A stretch of 64,000 nucleotides of DNA, taken from NCBI RefSeq assembly GCF_001894805.1, contig NZ_BCWX01000003.1, forward strand, positions 558,001-622,000, in the 5' to 3' direction. The notes below the pieces were generated by a model. It saw only the letters and a list, made by a program, of their open reading frames with translations, was not told the DNA's origin and searched no databases. The position numbers were made by a program, and so were the translations under genes. Position 1 is the first letter of the stretch. Every line of letters begins with the position of its first letter. The DNA comes from Rhodococcus globerulus NBRC 14531. GTDB lineage: Bacteria > Actinomycetota > Actinomycetes > Mycobacteriales > Mycobacteriaceae. This document shows positions 25,989 through 34,237 of this stretch, piece by piece.

Positions 25989-26402
25989 ATGACGTCCTGG
26001 CCCGCAGAACTTCCCGTTGTTCAACTGCGCATTGCGCGCCCCACCGATCGGCTTGCCGAGGTAATTGCCTTCTATCGCGATTGTGTGGGCTTTGCCGAGT
26101 TGTATCGATTTGCCGGGCATGCGGGATACGACGGCATCATGCTCGGGCTGCCGGATGCGAGTTATCACCTCGAATTCACTACTCACGAGGATGGCAGTCC
26201 ATGTCCGGCGCCCACCCGCGACAATCTGCTGGTTCTGTACTTCACCGGAGAGTCTGCGATGTACGAGGTGGTGCAGCGGTTGGGTGAGGCCGGGCATGAA
26301 CCGGTCGAGTCCGAGAACCCGTACTGGATCGAGAACGGCGGCATGACCTTCGAGGATCCCGACGGATGGCGCCTGGTCCTCATGCCGCGGCCGGTGCTCT
26401 AA
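25989..26402 (+). CDS. VOC-superfamily (glyoxalase/bleomycin-resistance type) protein
   Basis: 137 residues forming two beta-alpha-beta-beta-beta repeats: QLRIARPTDRLAEVIAFYRDCVGF in the first half and GMTFEDPDGWRLVLMPRP at the end. Candidate metal ligands are a His in SYHLEFTTHE and the Glu of FEDPDG, as in VOC enzymes. Such proteins isomerise or sequester small toxic compounds; the substrate is unknown. Its TAA is immediately followed by the ATG of the TetR gene, so they are one operon. Confidence 0.87.
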   Translation: MTSWPAELPVVQLRIARPTDRLAEVIAFYRDCVGFAELYRFAGHAGYDGIMLGLPDASYHLEFTTHEDGSPCPAPTRDNLLVLYFTGESAMYEVVQRLGEAGHEPVESENPYWIENGGMTFEDPDGWRLVLMPRPVL

Positions 26403-26978
26403 ATGGTGCGCACGCGTGACGACCGTATCGACGACGCCGTCATTACCGCAGCTTTGGAGTTGTTGGCAGAGAAGGGTTATGCCGAGCTGTCGATCGGATC
26501 CGTCGCATCGAGAGCCGGTATTCACAGGCCCGCGATTTACCGGCGATGGCCGTCCAAGCGGCATCTGGTTGTCGATGTTGTTGTCGGACAGATCGGTATC
26601 CATCCGACGCCGGATACCGGCGATCTTCGCGCCGATCTGATCGCCGGCATCACGACTGTGGTTGTGGGACTGCGGGACACCGTTGTCGGCTCCGTGCTTC
26701 CAGCGCTGGTTGCGGACCTGGCGGCAGACCCGGAACTGGCCAGCACTTTCCGTGAGTCCTTCTTCGAGCCGCGACGCAATTCCACTGCGGCAGTGCTGGA
26801 ATCGGCGCGCGCTCGGGGCGAGATTCGTGAGGACTTCGACCTGGGTTTTGTGCTCGACGCACTCGCAGCACCAGTCTATTACCGGGCGCTGTTCCGGCAT
26901 CTACCCCTGGACGTGCACCTTGCGGAGCAGGCGGTCGATACGGTCCTGCTCACATTGGCACCGCGCGAAGAATCGTGA
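26403..26978 (+). CDS. TetR-family regulator
   Basis: 191 residues starting directly after the VOC stop codon. Helix-turn-helix: ITAALELLAEKGYAELSIGSVASRAGIHRPAIYRRWPSKRHLVVDVV, with the 'PAIYRRWPSK' recognition helix of the TetR_C_11/16 subgroup. The C-terminal portion includes EIREDFDLGFVLDALAAPVYYRALF, which matches the TetR C-terminal dimerisation/ligand domain. Likely represses its own operon via the palindrome at 25963-25981. Converges with the next aldo/keto reductase gene. Confidence 0.9.
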   Translation: MVRTRDDRIDDAVITAALELLAEKGYAELSIGSVASRAGIHRPAIYRRWPSKRHLVVDVVVGQIGIHPTPDTGDLRADLIAGITTVVVGLRDTVVGSVLPALVADLAADPELASTFRESFFEPRRNSTAAVLESARARGEIREDFDLGFVLDALAAPVYYRALFRHLPLDVHLAEQAVDTVLLTLAPREES

Positions 26979-26991
26979 TTTCTTTTTCGGC

Positions 26992-27831
26992 TCAGTTCAA
27001 TTCGAGCGGATCTGGACCGACTCGAGTGTCCGTGTTCAGCGCGTCGATTGCTGCCGACTGATCGGCGCTCAGAGCAAAGTCGAAGATATCGGCGTTGTCG
27101 CGCATGCGCTGCGGTGTCACTGTCTTCGACAGTACGGTGTGGCCCTGTTCGATGTGCCAGCGCAAAATGACCTGCGCCGGCGATTTGCCCAGTGCCGCAG
27201 CGATGTCGACGATCGTCGGATCATCGAGGATGGTGCCCTGGCCGAGCGGGCTCCACGCCTCGATCTCGATACCGCGGTCTTGTGCATCTTTCCGCGATGT
27301 GTGCTGTGCCAGCCTGGGGTGCAGCTCGATCTGGTTGACGGCGGGTGTGATCGAACTGCGCTCTGCCAGTAGATCGAGGTGCTCGGGGAGGAAGTTGGAG
27401 ACGCCGATTGCTCGGGTACGTCCGGACGCGAGGATTTCCTCGAACGCCGCCCAGGTCTGCGCGATCAGGCCCTTGCCCGGCGCCGGCCAGTGGATCAGGT
27501 ACAGGTCGACGTAGTCCAGGCCGAGCTTGCTCAAACTGGTGTCGAACGCTGCCAGCGTGCGGTCGCGGCCCTGATCGTCGTTCCACAACTTGGTGGTGAC
27601 AAACAGTTCTTGTCGGGGGATGTCGGAGCCTGCAATTGCGCGGCCGACGCCGGCTTCGTTTCCGTAGATCGACGCGGTGTCGATGTGGCGATATCCCAGG
27701 TCGAGGGCGGTAGCGGTGACATCCTCGGTCTGCTCGTCCGGAACTTGGAACACGCCGTATCCGAGTTGCGGAATGGTGATCGGTTCGCCGGTGGTTCCGT
27801 GGGTCAGTGTGCGGTCGGGTATCGACAACAT
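26992..27831 (-). CDS. Aldo/keto reductase
   Basis: 279 residues from ATG 27831. Family marks: YGVFQVPDEQTEDVTATALDLGYRHIDTASIYGNEAGVGRAI (Asp and Tyr of the tetrad), LFVTTKLWND (Lys), YVDLYLIHWPAPGKG (His) and the NADPH-binding end. Closest to the 2,5-diketo-gluconate reductase/YafB-type class. Probably reduces small aldehydes or ketones with NADPH. A second, similar enzyme is encoded at 30342. It is downstream of the ABC-F gene on the same strand, with a 132-base gap holding an inverted repeat. Confidence 0.9.
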   Translation of the reverse strand: MLSIPDRTLTHGTTGEPITIPQLGYGVFQVPDEQTEDVTATALDLGYRHIDTASIYGNEAGVGRAIAGSDIPRQELFVTTKLWNDDQGRDRTLAAFDTSLSKLGLDYVDLYLIHWPAPGKGLIAQTWAAFEEILASGRTRAIGVSNFLPEHLDLLAERSSITPAVNQIELHPRLAQHTSRKDAQDRGIEIEAWSPLGQGTILDDPTIVDIAAALGKSPAQVILRWHIEQGHTVLSKTVTPQRMRDNADIFDFALSADQSAAIDALNTDTRVGPDPLELN

Positions 27832-27898
27832 CGTGGGTGCCTTTCGAGACTCGAGGTGCAGTGACGGCCTTCTGGGCCGCAGCGACCTATGCCGCGCA

Positions 27899-27932
27899 TG
27901 CAACTATTGCGTGCGCCGGATAAATAGTTGCA
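27899..27932. promoter_or_regulatory. Inverted repeat upstream of the aldo/keto reductase
   Basis: TGCAACTATT and AATAGTTGCA, perfect 10-bp arms, 14-base spacer, located 68-101 bases before the AKR start and just after the ABC-F gene. It could be the operator of an unlinked regulator at the AKR promoter, or a weak terminator of the ABC-F transcript; there is no T-tract. Confidence 0.5.
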
Positions 27933-27963
27933 CACGCGTGTTGTCTGCGCAAGCGCGGGACTG

Positions 27964-29595
27964 CTACTCCTCGAAAAGTTGCCCGTCGTCCATACGCCAC
28001 TTCCGGGTGCTGCGAGTGGAACTGAGCATCCGGCGATCGTGAGTGACAAGAAGCAACGTGCCCTCGAAGGATTCCATTGCCTGCTCGAGCTGCTCGATCG
28101 CCGGCAGGTCGAGGTGGTTGGTGGGCTCGTCGAGCACGAGCAGGTTGACCCCGCGGGCCTGGAGCAAAGCCAGTGCCGCCCTGGTTCTTTCGCCGGGGGA
28201 GAGGGACGCTGCCGACCGCAGCACGTGATGCCCGCGTAGACCGAATTTGGCGAGGAGAGTACGGACGTCGGCGTCGGGCCACTCCGGAACCTGGGCACCG
28301 AAAGCCTCGACCACCGGCTGATCACCCTCGAACAGCCCTCTGGCCTGATCGATTTCGCCGATAGCGACACCGGATCCGAGGGAAGCGATTCCCTCGTCCG
28401 GAGTGAGTTTGCCGAGCAGGACATTCAATAGGGTGGTCTTACCGGCGCCATTGGCGCCGGTGATGAGAATGCGGTCACCCCAATCGATTTGCGTCGTGAC
28501 GGGTCCGAAGGTGAACTGGCCGCGGGTTACCTTGGCGCCGTTGGTGGTTGCGACCACAGATCCGGATCGGGGAGCGGCCGCGATTTCCATGCGCAACTCC
28601 CATTCCTTGCGAGGCTCCTCCACCACGTCGAGGCGCTCGATGCGGCGCTGAGTCTGACGGGCTTTGGCCGCTTGCTTTTCCGTCGACTCGGTACGCAATC
28701 CGCGGCCGATCTTGTCGTTGTCCTTGGCCTTACGGCGCGCATTGCGTACGCCGTGTTCCATCCAGTTGCGCTGCATCTGGGCGCGATCTTCGAGTTCGGA
28801 CCTGGTGCCCGCATATTCTTCGAACGCCTCGCGGGCGTGCTGGCGAGCAATCTCACGCTCAGCAAGGTACGACTCGTACCCGCCGTCGTAGACGGCGATA
28901 TTCTGTTGTGCCAGATCAAGTTCCACGATTCCGGTGACGGTGCGCGAAAGGAACTCGCGGTCGTGGCTCACCACAACCAGGGCCGCTCGCGTTTCTGCGA
29001 CAAAGCGTTCGAGTTGCTCGAGGCCACGCAGATCGAGATCGTTGGTGGGCTCGTCGAGCAGCAGGATGTCGTAGCGAGAAAGCAGCAGCGACGCGAGGCC
29101 GGCGCGAGCCGCCTGACCACCGGACAGTGCCGTCATGTGTGCATCGAGGGGAACTCCGAGGCCCAGTTCGTCGACAACTTTCTCCGCGCGTTCCACCAGG
29201 TCTGCGCCGCCGAGTGTGAGCCAGCGCTCGAGCGCCGGCGAGTACAGGTCTTCCGCGGAATCCGCGAGGGTTTCCGCAGCGGCATTCATGACGTCTTCGG
29301 CGTGCGTGACTCCGGTGCGTCGGCCCAAGAATTCGAGAACGGTCTCACCTGCGATGCGGTCGGGTTCCTGCGCCAGGTAGCCAACAGCGGCGTCGGGTGG
29401 GCTGAGGGTGATCGACCCCTCCACATCAGCGGTTCCGGTTCCGGCCAGCGCTGTCAGGAGCGTCGACTTGCCCGCGCCGTTGGCGCCGACAAGGCCGATG
29501 ACGTCGCCGGGGGCGACGGTGAGATCGAGATCGGAGAACAGGGTGCGTTCTCCCCGGGAAGCTGAGAGTCCGCTGATGCGCAGTGTTGCAGTCAC
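27964..29595 (-). CDS. ABC-F family ATPase
   Basis: 543 residues from a GTG at 29595, with two ATPase cassettes and no membrane domain. Cassette 1: GANGAGKST, LSGGQAARAGLASLLL, ILLLDEPTNDLDL. Cassette 2: GANGAGKTT, LSPGERTRAALALLQA, LLVLDEPTNHLDL. The linker between them (~residues 225-310: YLAEREIARQHAREAFEEYAGTR, then RRKAKDNDKIGRGLRTEST) is charged and arginine-rich as in ABC-F proteins, which act on the ribosome as translation factors or antibiotic-protection proteins. I see no marker separating housekeeping from resistance function. It is the upstream neighbour of the AKR gene. Confidence 0.92.
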   Translation of the reverse strand: MTATLRISGLSASRGERTLFSDLDLTVAPGDVIGLVGANGAGKSTLLTALAGTGTADVEGSITLSPPDAAVGYLAQEPDRIAGETVLEFLGRRTGVTHAEDVMNAAAETLADSAEDLYSPALERWLTLGGADLVERAEKVVDELGLGVPLDAHMTALSGGQAARAGLASLLLSRYDILLLDEPTNDLDLRGLEQLERFVAETRAALVVVSHDREFLSRTVTGIVELDLAQQNIAVYDGGYESYLAEREIARQHAREAFEEYAGTRSELEDRAQMQRNWMEHGVRNARRKAKDNDKIGRGLRTESTEKQAAKARQTQRRIERLDVVEEPRKEWELRMEIAAAPRSGSVVATTNGAKVTRGQFTFGPVTTQIDWGDRILITGANGAGKTTLLNVLLGKLTPDEGIASLGSGVAIGEIDQARGLFEGDQPVVEAFGAQVPEWPDADVRTLLAKFGLRGHHVLRSAASLSPGERTRAALALLQARGVNLLVLDEPTNHLDLPAIEQLEQAMESFEGTLLLVTHDRRMLSSTRSTRKWRMDDGQLFEE

Positions 29596-29626
29596 AGGTG
29601 AAGTATCCCCTGTGCTGCGCACAGCG

Positions 29627-30223
29627 TCAGCGTCGCACCAGGTGATACCAGCACGGATGGGCCGCACGGGCAGGCAACGGCGCATCGGCCATATCGGCCG
29701 GATCACTCGACACCATGGTCCAGCCGTCGAAAGCTCGGGCGACGTCGTCCTTCGACACGCCATGCGGCATCGGCCATCGATGGCCTGGACTGAAGGCGAA
29801 CATGATCAACGACGCTTCCGGTGCCGTGACGGCATTGACGGACTCCGCGTATTCACCGCGCTCGTGATCGTTCAGGCCGTGGAAGCATCCGATGTCCAGG
29901 ACCAGCATGTGACCCGGGTCGACTGCGATGTGCAGATCGGTTGCGTCCTCATGCAGGAACCGAATGTTCGAGTGGGCCTCGCGGGCCCGGATCCGTGCTT
30001 TGTCCAGAGCTTCCTGCTCGTTGTCGACTCCGGTGACCTGCCAGCCACGCTTTGCCATGTCGATGGAGTGCTTTCCGGTTCCGCATCCGATGTCGAGGGC
30101 GCGCCCGTTGTCGGGGACGGGGATAAAGTCGAGTAGAGCGGACAGTTGGGTGTCAAAACCTCGCCGGGTGTGCTCCCACGGAGTCACTCCCACTTTGTAG
30201 GCGAGATGGTAGGGAAGATTCAT
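29627..30223 (-). CDS. SAM-dependent methyltransferase
   Basis: 198 residues from ATG 30223. Class I methyltransferase with motif I ALDIGCGTGKHSIDMAKRGWQVTGVDN, motif II LHEDATDLHIAVD and motif III-like LVLDIGCFHGL. The N-terminal YHLAYKVGVTPWEH segment is found in a group of small thiopurine-methyltransferase-like proteins. Substrate unknown. Followed by the ABC-F gene on the same strand 31 bases downstream, so the two may be co-transcribed. Confidence 0.88.
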   Translation of the reverse strand: MNLPYHLAYKVGVTPWEHTRRGFDTQLSALLDFIPVPDNGRALDIGCGTGKHSIDMAKRGWQVTGVDNEQEALDKARIRAREAHSNIRFLHEDATDLHIAVDPGHMLVLDIGCFHGLNDHERGEYAESVNAVTAPEASLIMFAFSPGHRWPMPHGVSKDDVARAFDGWTMVSSDPADMADAPLPARAAHPCWYHLVRR

Positions 30224-30341
30224 CGCCGTCCCTTTCCCTCGAGGAGATTTCAAGGCGTGTCTTCCAAGGTAGACGGGGTTTTCGGGCAGGACAAGGGGGC
30301 ACGCGCGGGAACACTCCACCGGTTTGCCGCGTTGACTGGGT

Positions 30342-31190
30342 ATGACCGAACCACAAGACGTGACCACTGTTCCGAGCATTGTGTTGGCCGACGGCAAGGC
30401 CATGCCCGCTTTGGGATTCGGTGTCTTCCAAGTGCCGGACGACCAAACTCGAGACGCCGTATCAACCGCCTTGCAGGCTGGTTATCGAAGTATCGACACC
30501 GCCAAGATCTACGGAAATGAGGCCGGTGTCGGGCAGGCGATTGCCGAGTCCGGTATCAACCGCGAAGACCTCTACATCACTACCAAACTGTGGAATGACG
30601 ATCAGGGATACGAGTCGACGCTGGCGGCATTCGACGCGAGCCTCGAGCGACTCGGCCTCGATTACCTCGACCTCTACCTGATCCACTGGCCGGTGCCGTC
30701 GCAGGACCTTTACGTCGACACGTTCAAGGCATTCCAGAAGCTCAAGGCCGATGGTCGGGTGCGGTCGATCGGTGTTTCGAACTTCACCGTCGACAACCTC
30801 GAACGGGTGATCGGGGAGACGGGTGAGGTGCCGGTCCTCAACCAGATCGAATTACACCCCAAGTTCAACCAGTCCGAACTTCGCGCCTTCCATACCGGCA
30901 AGGGAATTGCCACCGAGGCGTGGAGTCCGCTCGGCCAAGGCACTCTGCTCACGGATCCCGTCATCACCGCGATCGCCGACGCCCATGGCGTGACCGCCGC
31001 TCAGGTTGTCATTCGTTGGCATCTGCAGATCGGCAACGTCGTGATCCCCAAGTCGGTGACACCGTCGCGTATCAAGGAGAACTTCGACGTCTTCGGATTT
31101 GCATTGACGCCGGACGAGATCAATGCCATTGGATCACTTGATGATCCGGCCGGTCGAATCGGTCCGAACCCGGCGGTGTTCGGGAGCTAG
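30342..31190 (+). CDS. Aldo/keto reductase
   Basis: 282 residues. Marks of the family: FGVFQVPDDQTRDAVSTALQAGYRSIDTAKIYGNEAGVGQAI (Asp, Tyr), LYITTKLWNDDQGYE (Lys), YLDLYLIHWPVPSQ (His) and IPKSVTPSRIKENFDVFGF near the end for NADPH. It is similar to the AKR at 26992 over its length, so the two are paralogues. Likely role: reduction of aldehydes or 2-oxo-aldehydes. It ends at a strong bidirectional hairpin shared with the convergent OYE gene. Confidence 0.92.
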   Translation: MTEPQDVTTVPSIVLADGKAMPALGFGVFQVPDDQTRDAVSTALQAGYRSIDTAKIYGNEAGVGQAIAESGINREDLYITTKLWNDDQGYESTLAAFDASLERLGLDYLDLYLIHWPVPSQDLYVDTFKAFQKLKADGRVRSIGVSNFTVDNLERVIGETGEVPVLNQIELHPKFNQSELRAFHTGKGIATEAWSPLGQGTLLTDPVITAIADAHGVTAAQVVIRWHLQIGNVVIPKSVTPSRIKENFDVFGFALTPDEINAIGSLDDPAGRIGPNPAVFGS

Positions 31191-31211
31191 ATCAACGAAT
31201 ACCTGCAATAA

Positions 31212-31251
31212 GGCAACGGCACTCCCACTATCGAGTGGGAGTGCCGTTGCC
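31212..31251. terminator. Bidirectional terminator hairpin
   Basis: GGCAACGGCACTCCCACT paired perfectly with AGTGGGAGTGCCGTTGCC, an 18-bp stem with an ATCG tetraloop. It lies between the stops of the aldo/keto reductase (plus) and the OYE (minus). There is no T-tract on either side, so it is the intrinsic stem-only type common in actinobacteria. Confidence 0.8.
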
Positions 31252-31259
31252 GTGTCGGA

Positions 31260-32411
31260 TCAGTTCAGATGTGTGCGGTGCTCTGCGGTGAAAGCGATGT
31301 GTTCATCGGTGCGTCCGGTGCGGAGTTTCTCCACCCACTCGGGGTCGGCGAGAAGTGCGCGCCCGATGGCGACCATGTCGAATTCGCCGTCCTCGTACTG
31401 AGCTTCGAGACGCTCCAGTCCGGTGACATCGGATGCCGCGTCGGCGGTGAAGGCCGTGGTGAACACAGAATCGAGCCCGATGGATCCGACTGTGATGGTG
31501 GGCAGGCCGGTCAGCTTCTTCGTCCAGCCGGCGAGTCCGAGTTTGCTGTCGTCACCGCCCAGTTCGGCGAACGCCGGCTCCCAGTGTCGCCTCGTCGACG
31601 GGTGCAACACATCGACTCCCGCATCGACCAGCGGAGCGAGGATGCGCCCCAGTTCCGCCGGACTCTGGGCGATCCGAGCGTCGTACTGACCGGACTTCCA
31701 CTGCGAGAAACGGTAGACGATCGCGAACTCGTTTCCGACAGCCTCTCGGATGGCAGCGACAACCTCAGCCGGGAAGCGAGTTCTGGCTTCGAGCGATCCG
31801 CCATATGTATCTGTGCGGACATTTGTTCCAGCCCAAAGGAATTCGTCCAGTAGGTAGCCGTGCGCGCCGTGTAGTTCCAGGCCGTCGAATCCGGTGCTCT
31901 GTGCGTTGAGGGCGGCATCTACCCAGGCCTGCTTCAGTGTTTCGAGATCAGACGTGGTGAATTCTCGTCCCAAGCGCGTGCCGTCGAGCGCCAAACCGGA
32001 CGGGCTGACGGTCTCGGCCTCGGGATTGAGGCGGGAGTTCTCGCCGCGCTCGACACCCAGATGCCAGAGTTGCGGAATGATGGATCCGCCCTCGGCGTGG
32101 ACGGCGTCGACAACCGAGCGCCAGCCGTCCAGGCTCGAGTCGCCGTAGATGCGCGGAACTCGGGTATGCGGGCCGGCGGCGGGGTCTGGGATGTACGTGC
32201 CTTCGGTGATGATCAGGCCGACACCACCGGCTGCCCGACGACGGTAATACTCGGCTACGTCGGCTCCGGGAATTCCGTCGGGCGAGAACGCGCGGGTCAT
32301 CGGGGCCATGGCAAAGCGGTTACGCAACGAGAGTGATTTCACCTCGAAGGGCTGGAAGAGGCCGCGCAACGCGGAGGCCTCGGGGGCGTTCGAAGTGGGG
32401 GAAAGAGTCAC
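31260..32411 (-). CDS. NADH:flavin oxidoreductase, Old Yellow Enzyme family
   Basis: About 383 residues. LFQPFEVKSLSLRNRFAMAPMTRAFSPDG is the FMN-binding N-terminus; later GVGLIITEGTYI, SIIPQLWHLGVERG, ELHGAHGYLLDEFLW (His-x-x-His type), TDTYGGSLEARTRFPAEVV and FDMVAIGRALLADPEWVEKL complete the OYE set. Such enzymes reduce activated C=C bonds in electrophiles such as enones and nitro compounds. A TTG at 32423 would give 387 residues; I prefer GTG 32411. It is divergent from an OhrR-like MarR regulator with a long palindrome between, so probably induced by electrophiles. Confidence 0.9.
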   Translation of the reverse strand: MTLSPTSNAPEASALRGLFQPFEVKSLSLRNRFAMAPMTRAFSPDGIPGADVAEYYRRRAAGGVGLIITEGTYIPDPAAGPHTRVPRIYGDSSLDGWRSVVDAVHAEGGSIIPQLWHLGVERGENSRLNPEAETVSPSGLALDGTRLGREFTTSDLETLKQAWVDAALNAQSTGFDGLELHGAHGYLLDEFLWAGTNVRTDTYGGSLEARTRFPAEVVAAIREAVGNEFAIVYRFSQWKSGQYDARIAQSPAELGRILAPLVDAGVDVLHPSTRRHWEPAFAELGGDDSKLGLAGWTKKLTGLPTITVGSIGLDSVFTTAFTADAASDVTGLERLEAQYEDGEFDMVAIGRALLADPEWVEKLRTGRTDEHIAFTAEHRTHLN

Positions 32412-32464
32412 AGGTCTGTTCAACGTGGCGGCCTCGACGACTATTCCGGGTTATGGCAGTCGAT

Positions 32465-32501
32465 ATTAGTTAGTGCAGTATTAGTTATCGCACTAACTAA
32501 T
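32465..32501. promoter_or_regulatory. Long palindrome, MarR-type operator between OYE and regulator
   Basis: ATTAGTTAGTGC and GCACTAACTAAT are perfect 12-bp arms around a 13-base spacer that contains a further copy of the TTAGTTA motif. It lies 17 bases upstream of the MarR start and ~54 bases upstream of the OYE start, so it covers both promoters. The TTAGTTAG core is plausible for an OhrR-like protein. Confidence 0.75.
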
Positions 32502-32517
32502 CTGTTACGGTGTACTC

Positions 32518-32982
32518 ATGACCACGCAGGAGTCGCTCACCGATCCGCTGGCACTCGACCGCCAGGTGTGTTTTGCGCTCGCCGTTGCGAACCGGGCCGT
32601 GCTGTCCGTATACCGTCCATTGCTCGAGCCGATGGGCCTCACGCATCCCCAGTATCTCGTGATGCTGGCGTTGTGGGGGAAGGCCCCGATGGCGGTCAAG
32701 GAAATCGGGCAAGCATTGCAACTCGATTCGCCGACGCTGTCACCGCTGCTCAAGCGTCTCGAGGCGTCCGGGCTGATCACGCGAACGCGGAGCCGGGCTG
32801 ACGAGCGCCAACTCGACGTCGATCTCACCGAAGCTGGTGCAGCTTTGCGGAGCGAGGCGGAGAAGATTCCGCCGGCAGTGGTGGAGAAGCTTGGTGTGGG
32901 ACTAGCTGAACTCGAAGAACTTCACACGGTGCTCACGCGTGTCAATGAAGCCGCGTTGCGTGCTGGAGCACTAGACCAATGA
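32518..32982 (+). CDS. MarR-family regulator, OhrR-like with conserved N-terminal cysteine
   Basis: 154 residues, a winged-helix MarR. The N-terminus has LDRQVCFALAVANRAV, with Cys 18 at the place of the peroxide-sensing cysteine of OhrR (LxxQxCFAL), followed by YRPLLEPMGLTHPQYLVMLALWG as in OhrR. The wing reads TRTRSRADERQLDVDLTEAG. In OhrR oxidation of this Cys releases DNA. No ohr gene is adjacent; the divergent target is an OYE. ATG at 32518. The next gene overlaps its stop by four bases. Confidence 0.88.
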   Translation: MTTQESLTDPLALDRQVCFALAVANRAVLSVYRPLLEPMGLTHPQYLVMLALWGKAPMAVKEIGQALQLDSPTLSPLLKRLEASGLITRTRSRADERQLDVDLTEAGAALRSEAEKIPPAVVEKLGVGLAELEELHTVLTRVNEAALRAGALDQ

Positions 32983-33392
32983 AAGGCAAGGATATGTCTA
33001 CCGTGCCCGCAGGAAAACAGCGCACGTCACCGAATCCTCTTCAGTGGCTTGGCTATTCGTTCGGTCGCAAGTTGCCGGATTCCATGCAGGAATGGGTGCG
33101 CAACGATCTGATCGGCGATTGGGCGGTGCCACGTCACCTCGTCCGCAGCATGGTGCCGTTCCTGCCGGTTTTTGCGGTTTTCATGCTGTTCCCGGGTCCG
33201 TGGGCGCTGCGAGCGTCCATGGTGCTTCTCGGAGTATTGCTGGCGTTGTTCTATTCCGTTTCCTACATGGCGCAGAACAGGTCTCGTCGACTCGAACGCC
33301 ACGGCCTGCCCGCGGATCTGGAAAACCCGAAAAAGGTCACTCGTCACGACGCCGAGAAGGCCGCATACGACAAGCTGTACGGCCACAGTTAG
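32979..33392 (+). CDS. DUF5313-type membrane protein
   Basis: 137 residues; an ATG at 32994 is also possible. A soluble N-terminus (PNPLQWLGYSFGRKLPDSMQEWVRNDLIG) is followed by two hydrophobic helices (LVRSMVPFLPVFAVFMLFPGPW; ASMVLLGVLLALFYSVSYM) and a charged C-terminus. The pattern 'P.P..W..Y..G..LP......WV..DL.G' is typical of the actinobacterial DUF5313 family, function unknown. It overlaps the MarR stop by four bases (ATGA), so it belongs to that operon. Confidence 0.75.
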   Translation: MKGKDMSTVPAGKQRTSPNPLQWLGYSFGRKLPDSMQEWVRNDLIGDWAVPRHLVRSMVPFLPVFAVFMLFPGPWALRASMVLLGVLLALFYSVSYMAQNRSRRLERHGLPADLENPKKVTRHDAEKAAYDKLYGHS

Positions 33393-33409
33393 TCGGGGCC
33401 GTACGAACT

Positions 33410-34204
33410 TCAGTCCCTAGTTGCGAATTCGCGTGCCTCGAATGCCAGATCGTCTGCAGCGGAATCCATGCGGGCGATCTCGCGATCAGGCACCGTCAGG
33501 ACGGCGACGATCGGCACTGCCATCGCAAGAAGTCCGATGACAAAGACGGGGAAGAGGAACGCGAACACCTCGAGCCCGACGGGTGCGGGGGCGGACGTGT
33601 CGTGGACAACCTGCACCGCTGCCATACCGGTGTAGTGCATGCCGACCACGGCGACACCCATGATCACACCGGCGATCAATCGCATGACGGTGGATTCCAT
33701 CACCATCGTGAACCACAACGCGGCGGTGCCGGCCACAACGGCGATCACCAGTGACAGTGCGACGAAGTACATGTTGTAGTTGATCTCACCCTGAAATCGC
33801 AAGGCCCGCATACCCGTGTAGTGCATGATGTTGACCGCGATGCCGACGAGGAAGCCGGCGGCCAGGAGCCGAGACCAGCGGAATTCTGTGCCGACGATCA
33901 ACAAGCCGACAAATACTGCGGTCACGGACATCAGCGCCGAAATGATCGTCCAGGTCAGACTGTAGCGAATGGGACTGCCGGGCACGGCAAACCCGAGCAT
34001 TGCGATGAAGTGCATCAACCAGATACCGACACCGCCGATGGACAGTGCGCCCATGAACAACCAGCGCAAGCGAGCTGCCGGGTGGGTGGCCGCCGCGCCG
34101 TGTCGGGTGCATGCCAATCCGATGACCGATCCCGAGACTGCAACGGCGAACGCCAGTCCGAGCAGCCAGATTCCCATCGAGAAATGGTGCATTTCATCCG
34201 ACAT
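33410..34204 (-). CDS. MHYT-domain integral membrane sensor, fifth gene after cvnABCD
   Basis: 264 residues with about seven helices. Two full MHYT motifs (IMHYTGMRALRF; GMHYTGMAAVQVV) and a third degenerate one (LMHFIAMLGF) are present, each at the outer end of a helix; the MHYT domain is proposed to bind copper and sense gases such as oxygen, CO or NO. There is no output domain (no GGDEF, EAL or kinase), so signalling would need partners. It is 33 bases downstream of cvnD on the same strand, probably in that operon. Confidence 0.85.
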   Translation of the reverse strand: MSDEMHHFSMGIWLLGLAFAVAVSGSVIGLACTRHGAAATHPAARLRWLFMGALSIGGVGIWLMHFIAMLGFAVPGSPIRYSLTWTIISALMSVTAVFVGLLIVGTEFRWSRLLAAGFLVGIAVNIMHYTGMRALRFQGEINYNMYFVALSLVIAVVAGTAALWFTMVMESTVMRLIAGVIMGVAVVGMHYTGMAAVQVVHDTSAPAPVGLEVFAFLFPVFVIGLLAMAVPIVAVLTVPDREIARMDSAADDLAFEAREFATRD

Positions 34205-34237
34205 GCCAGTTCCTTAGGTTTGTTGTTGTCAGAGGTG

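Noticed and set aside
28489..29565. 358-codon frame on the plus strand
   Set aside because: Antisense of the ABC-F ATPase, whose two cassettes are complete.
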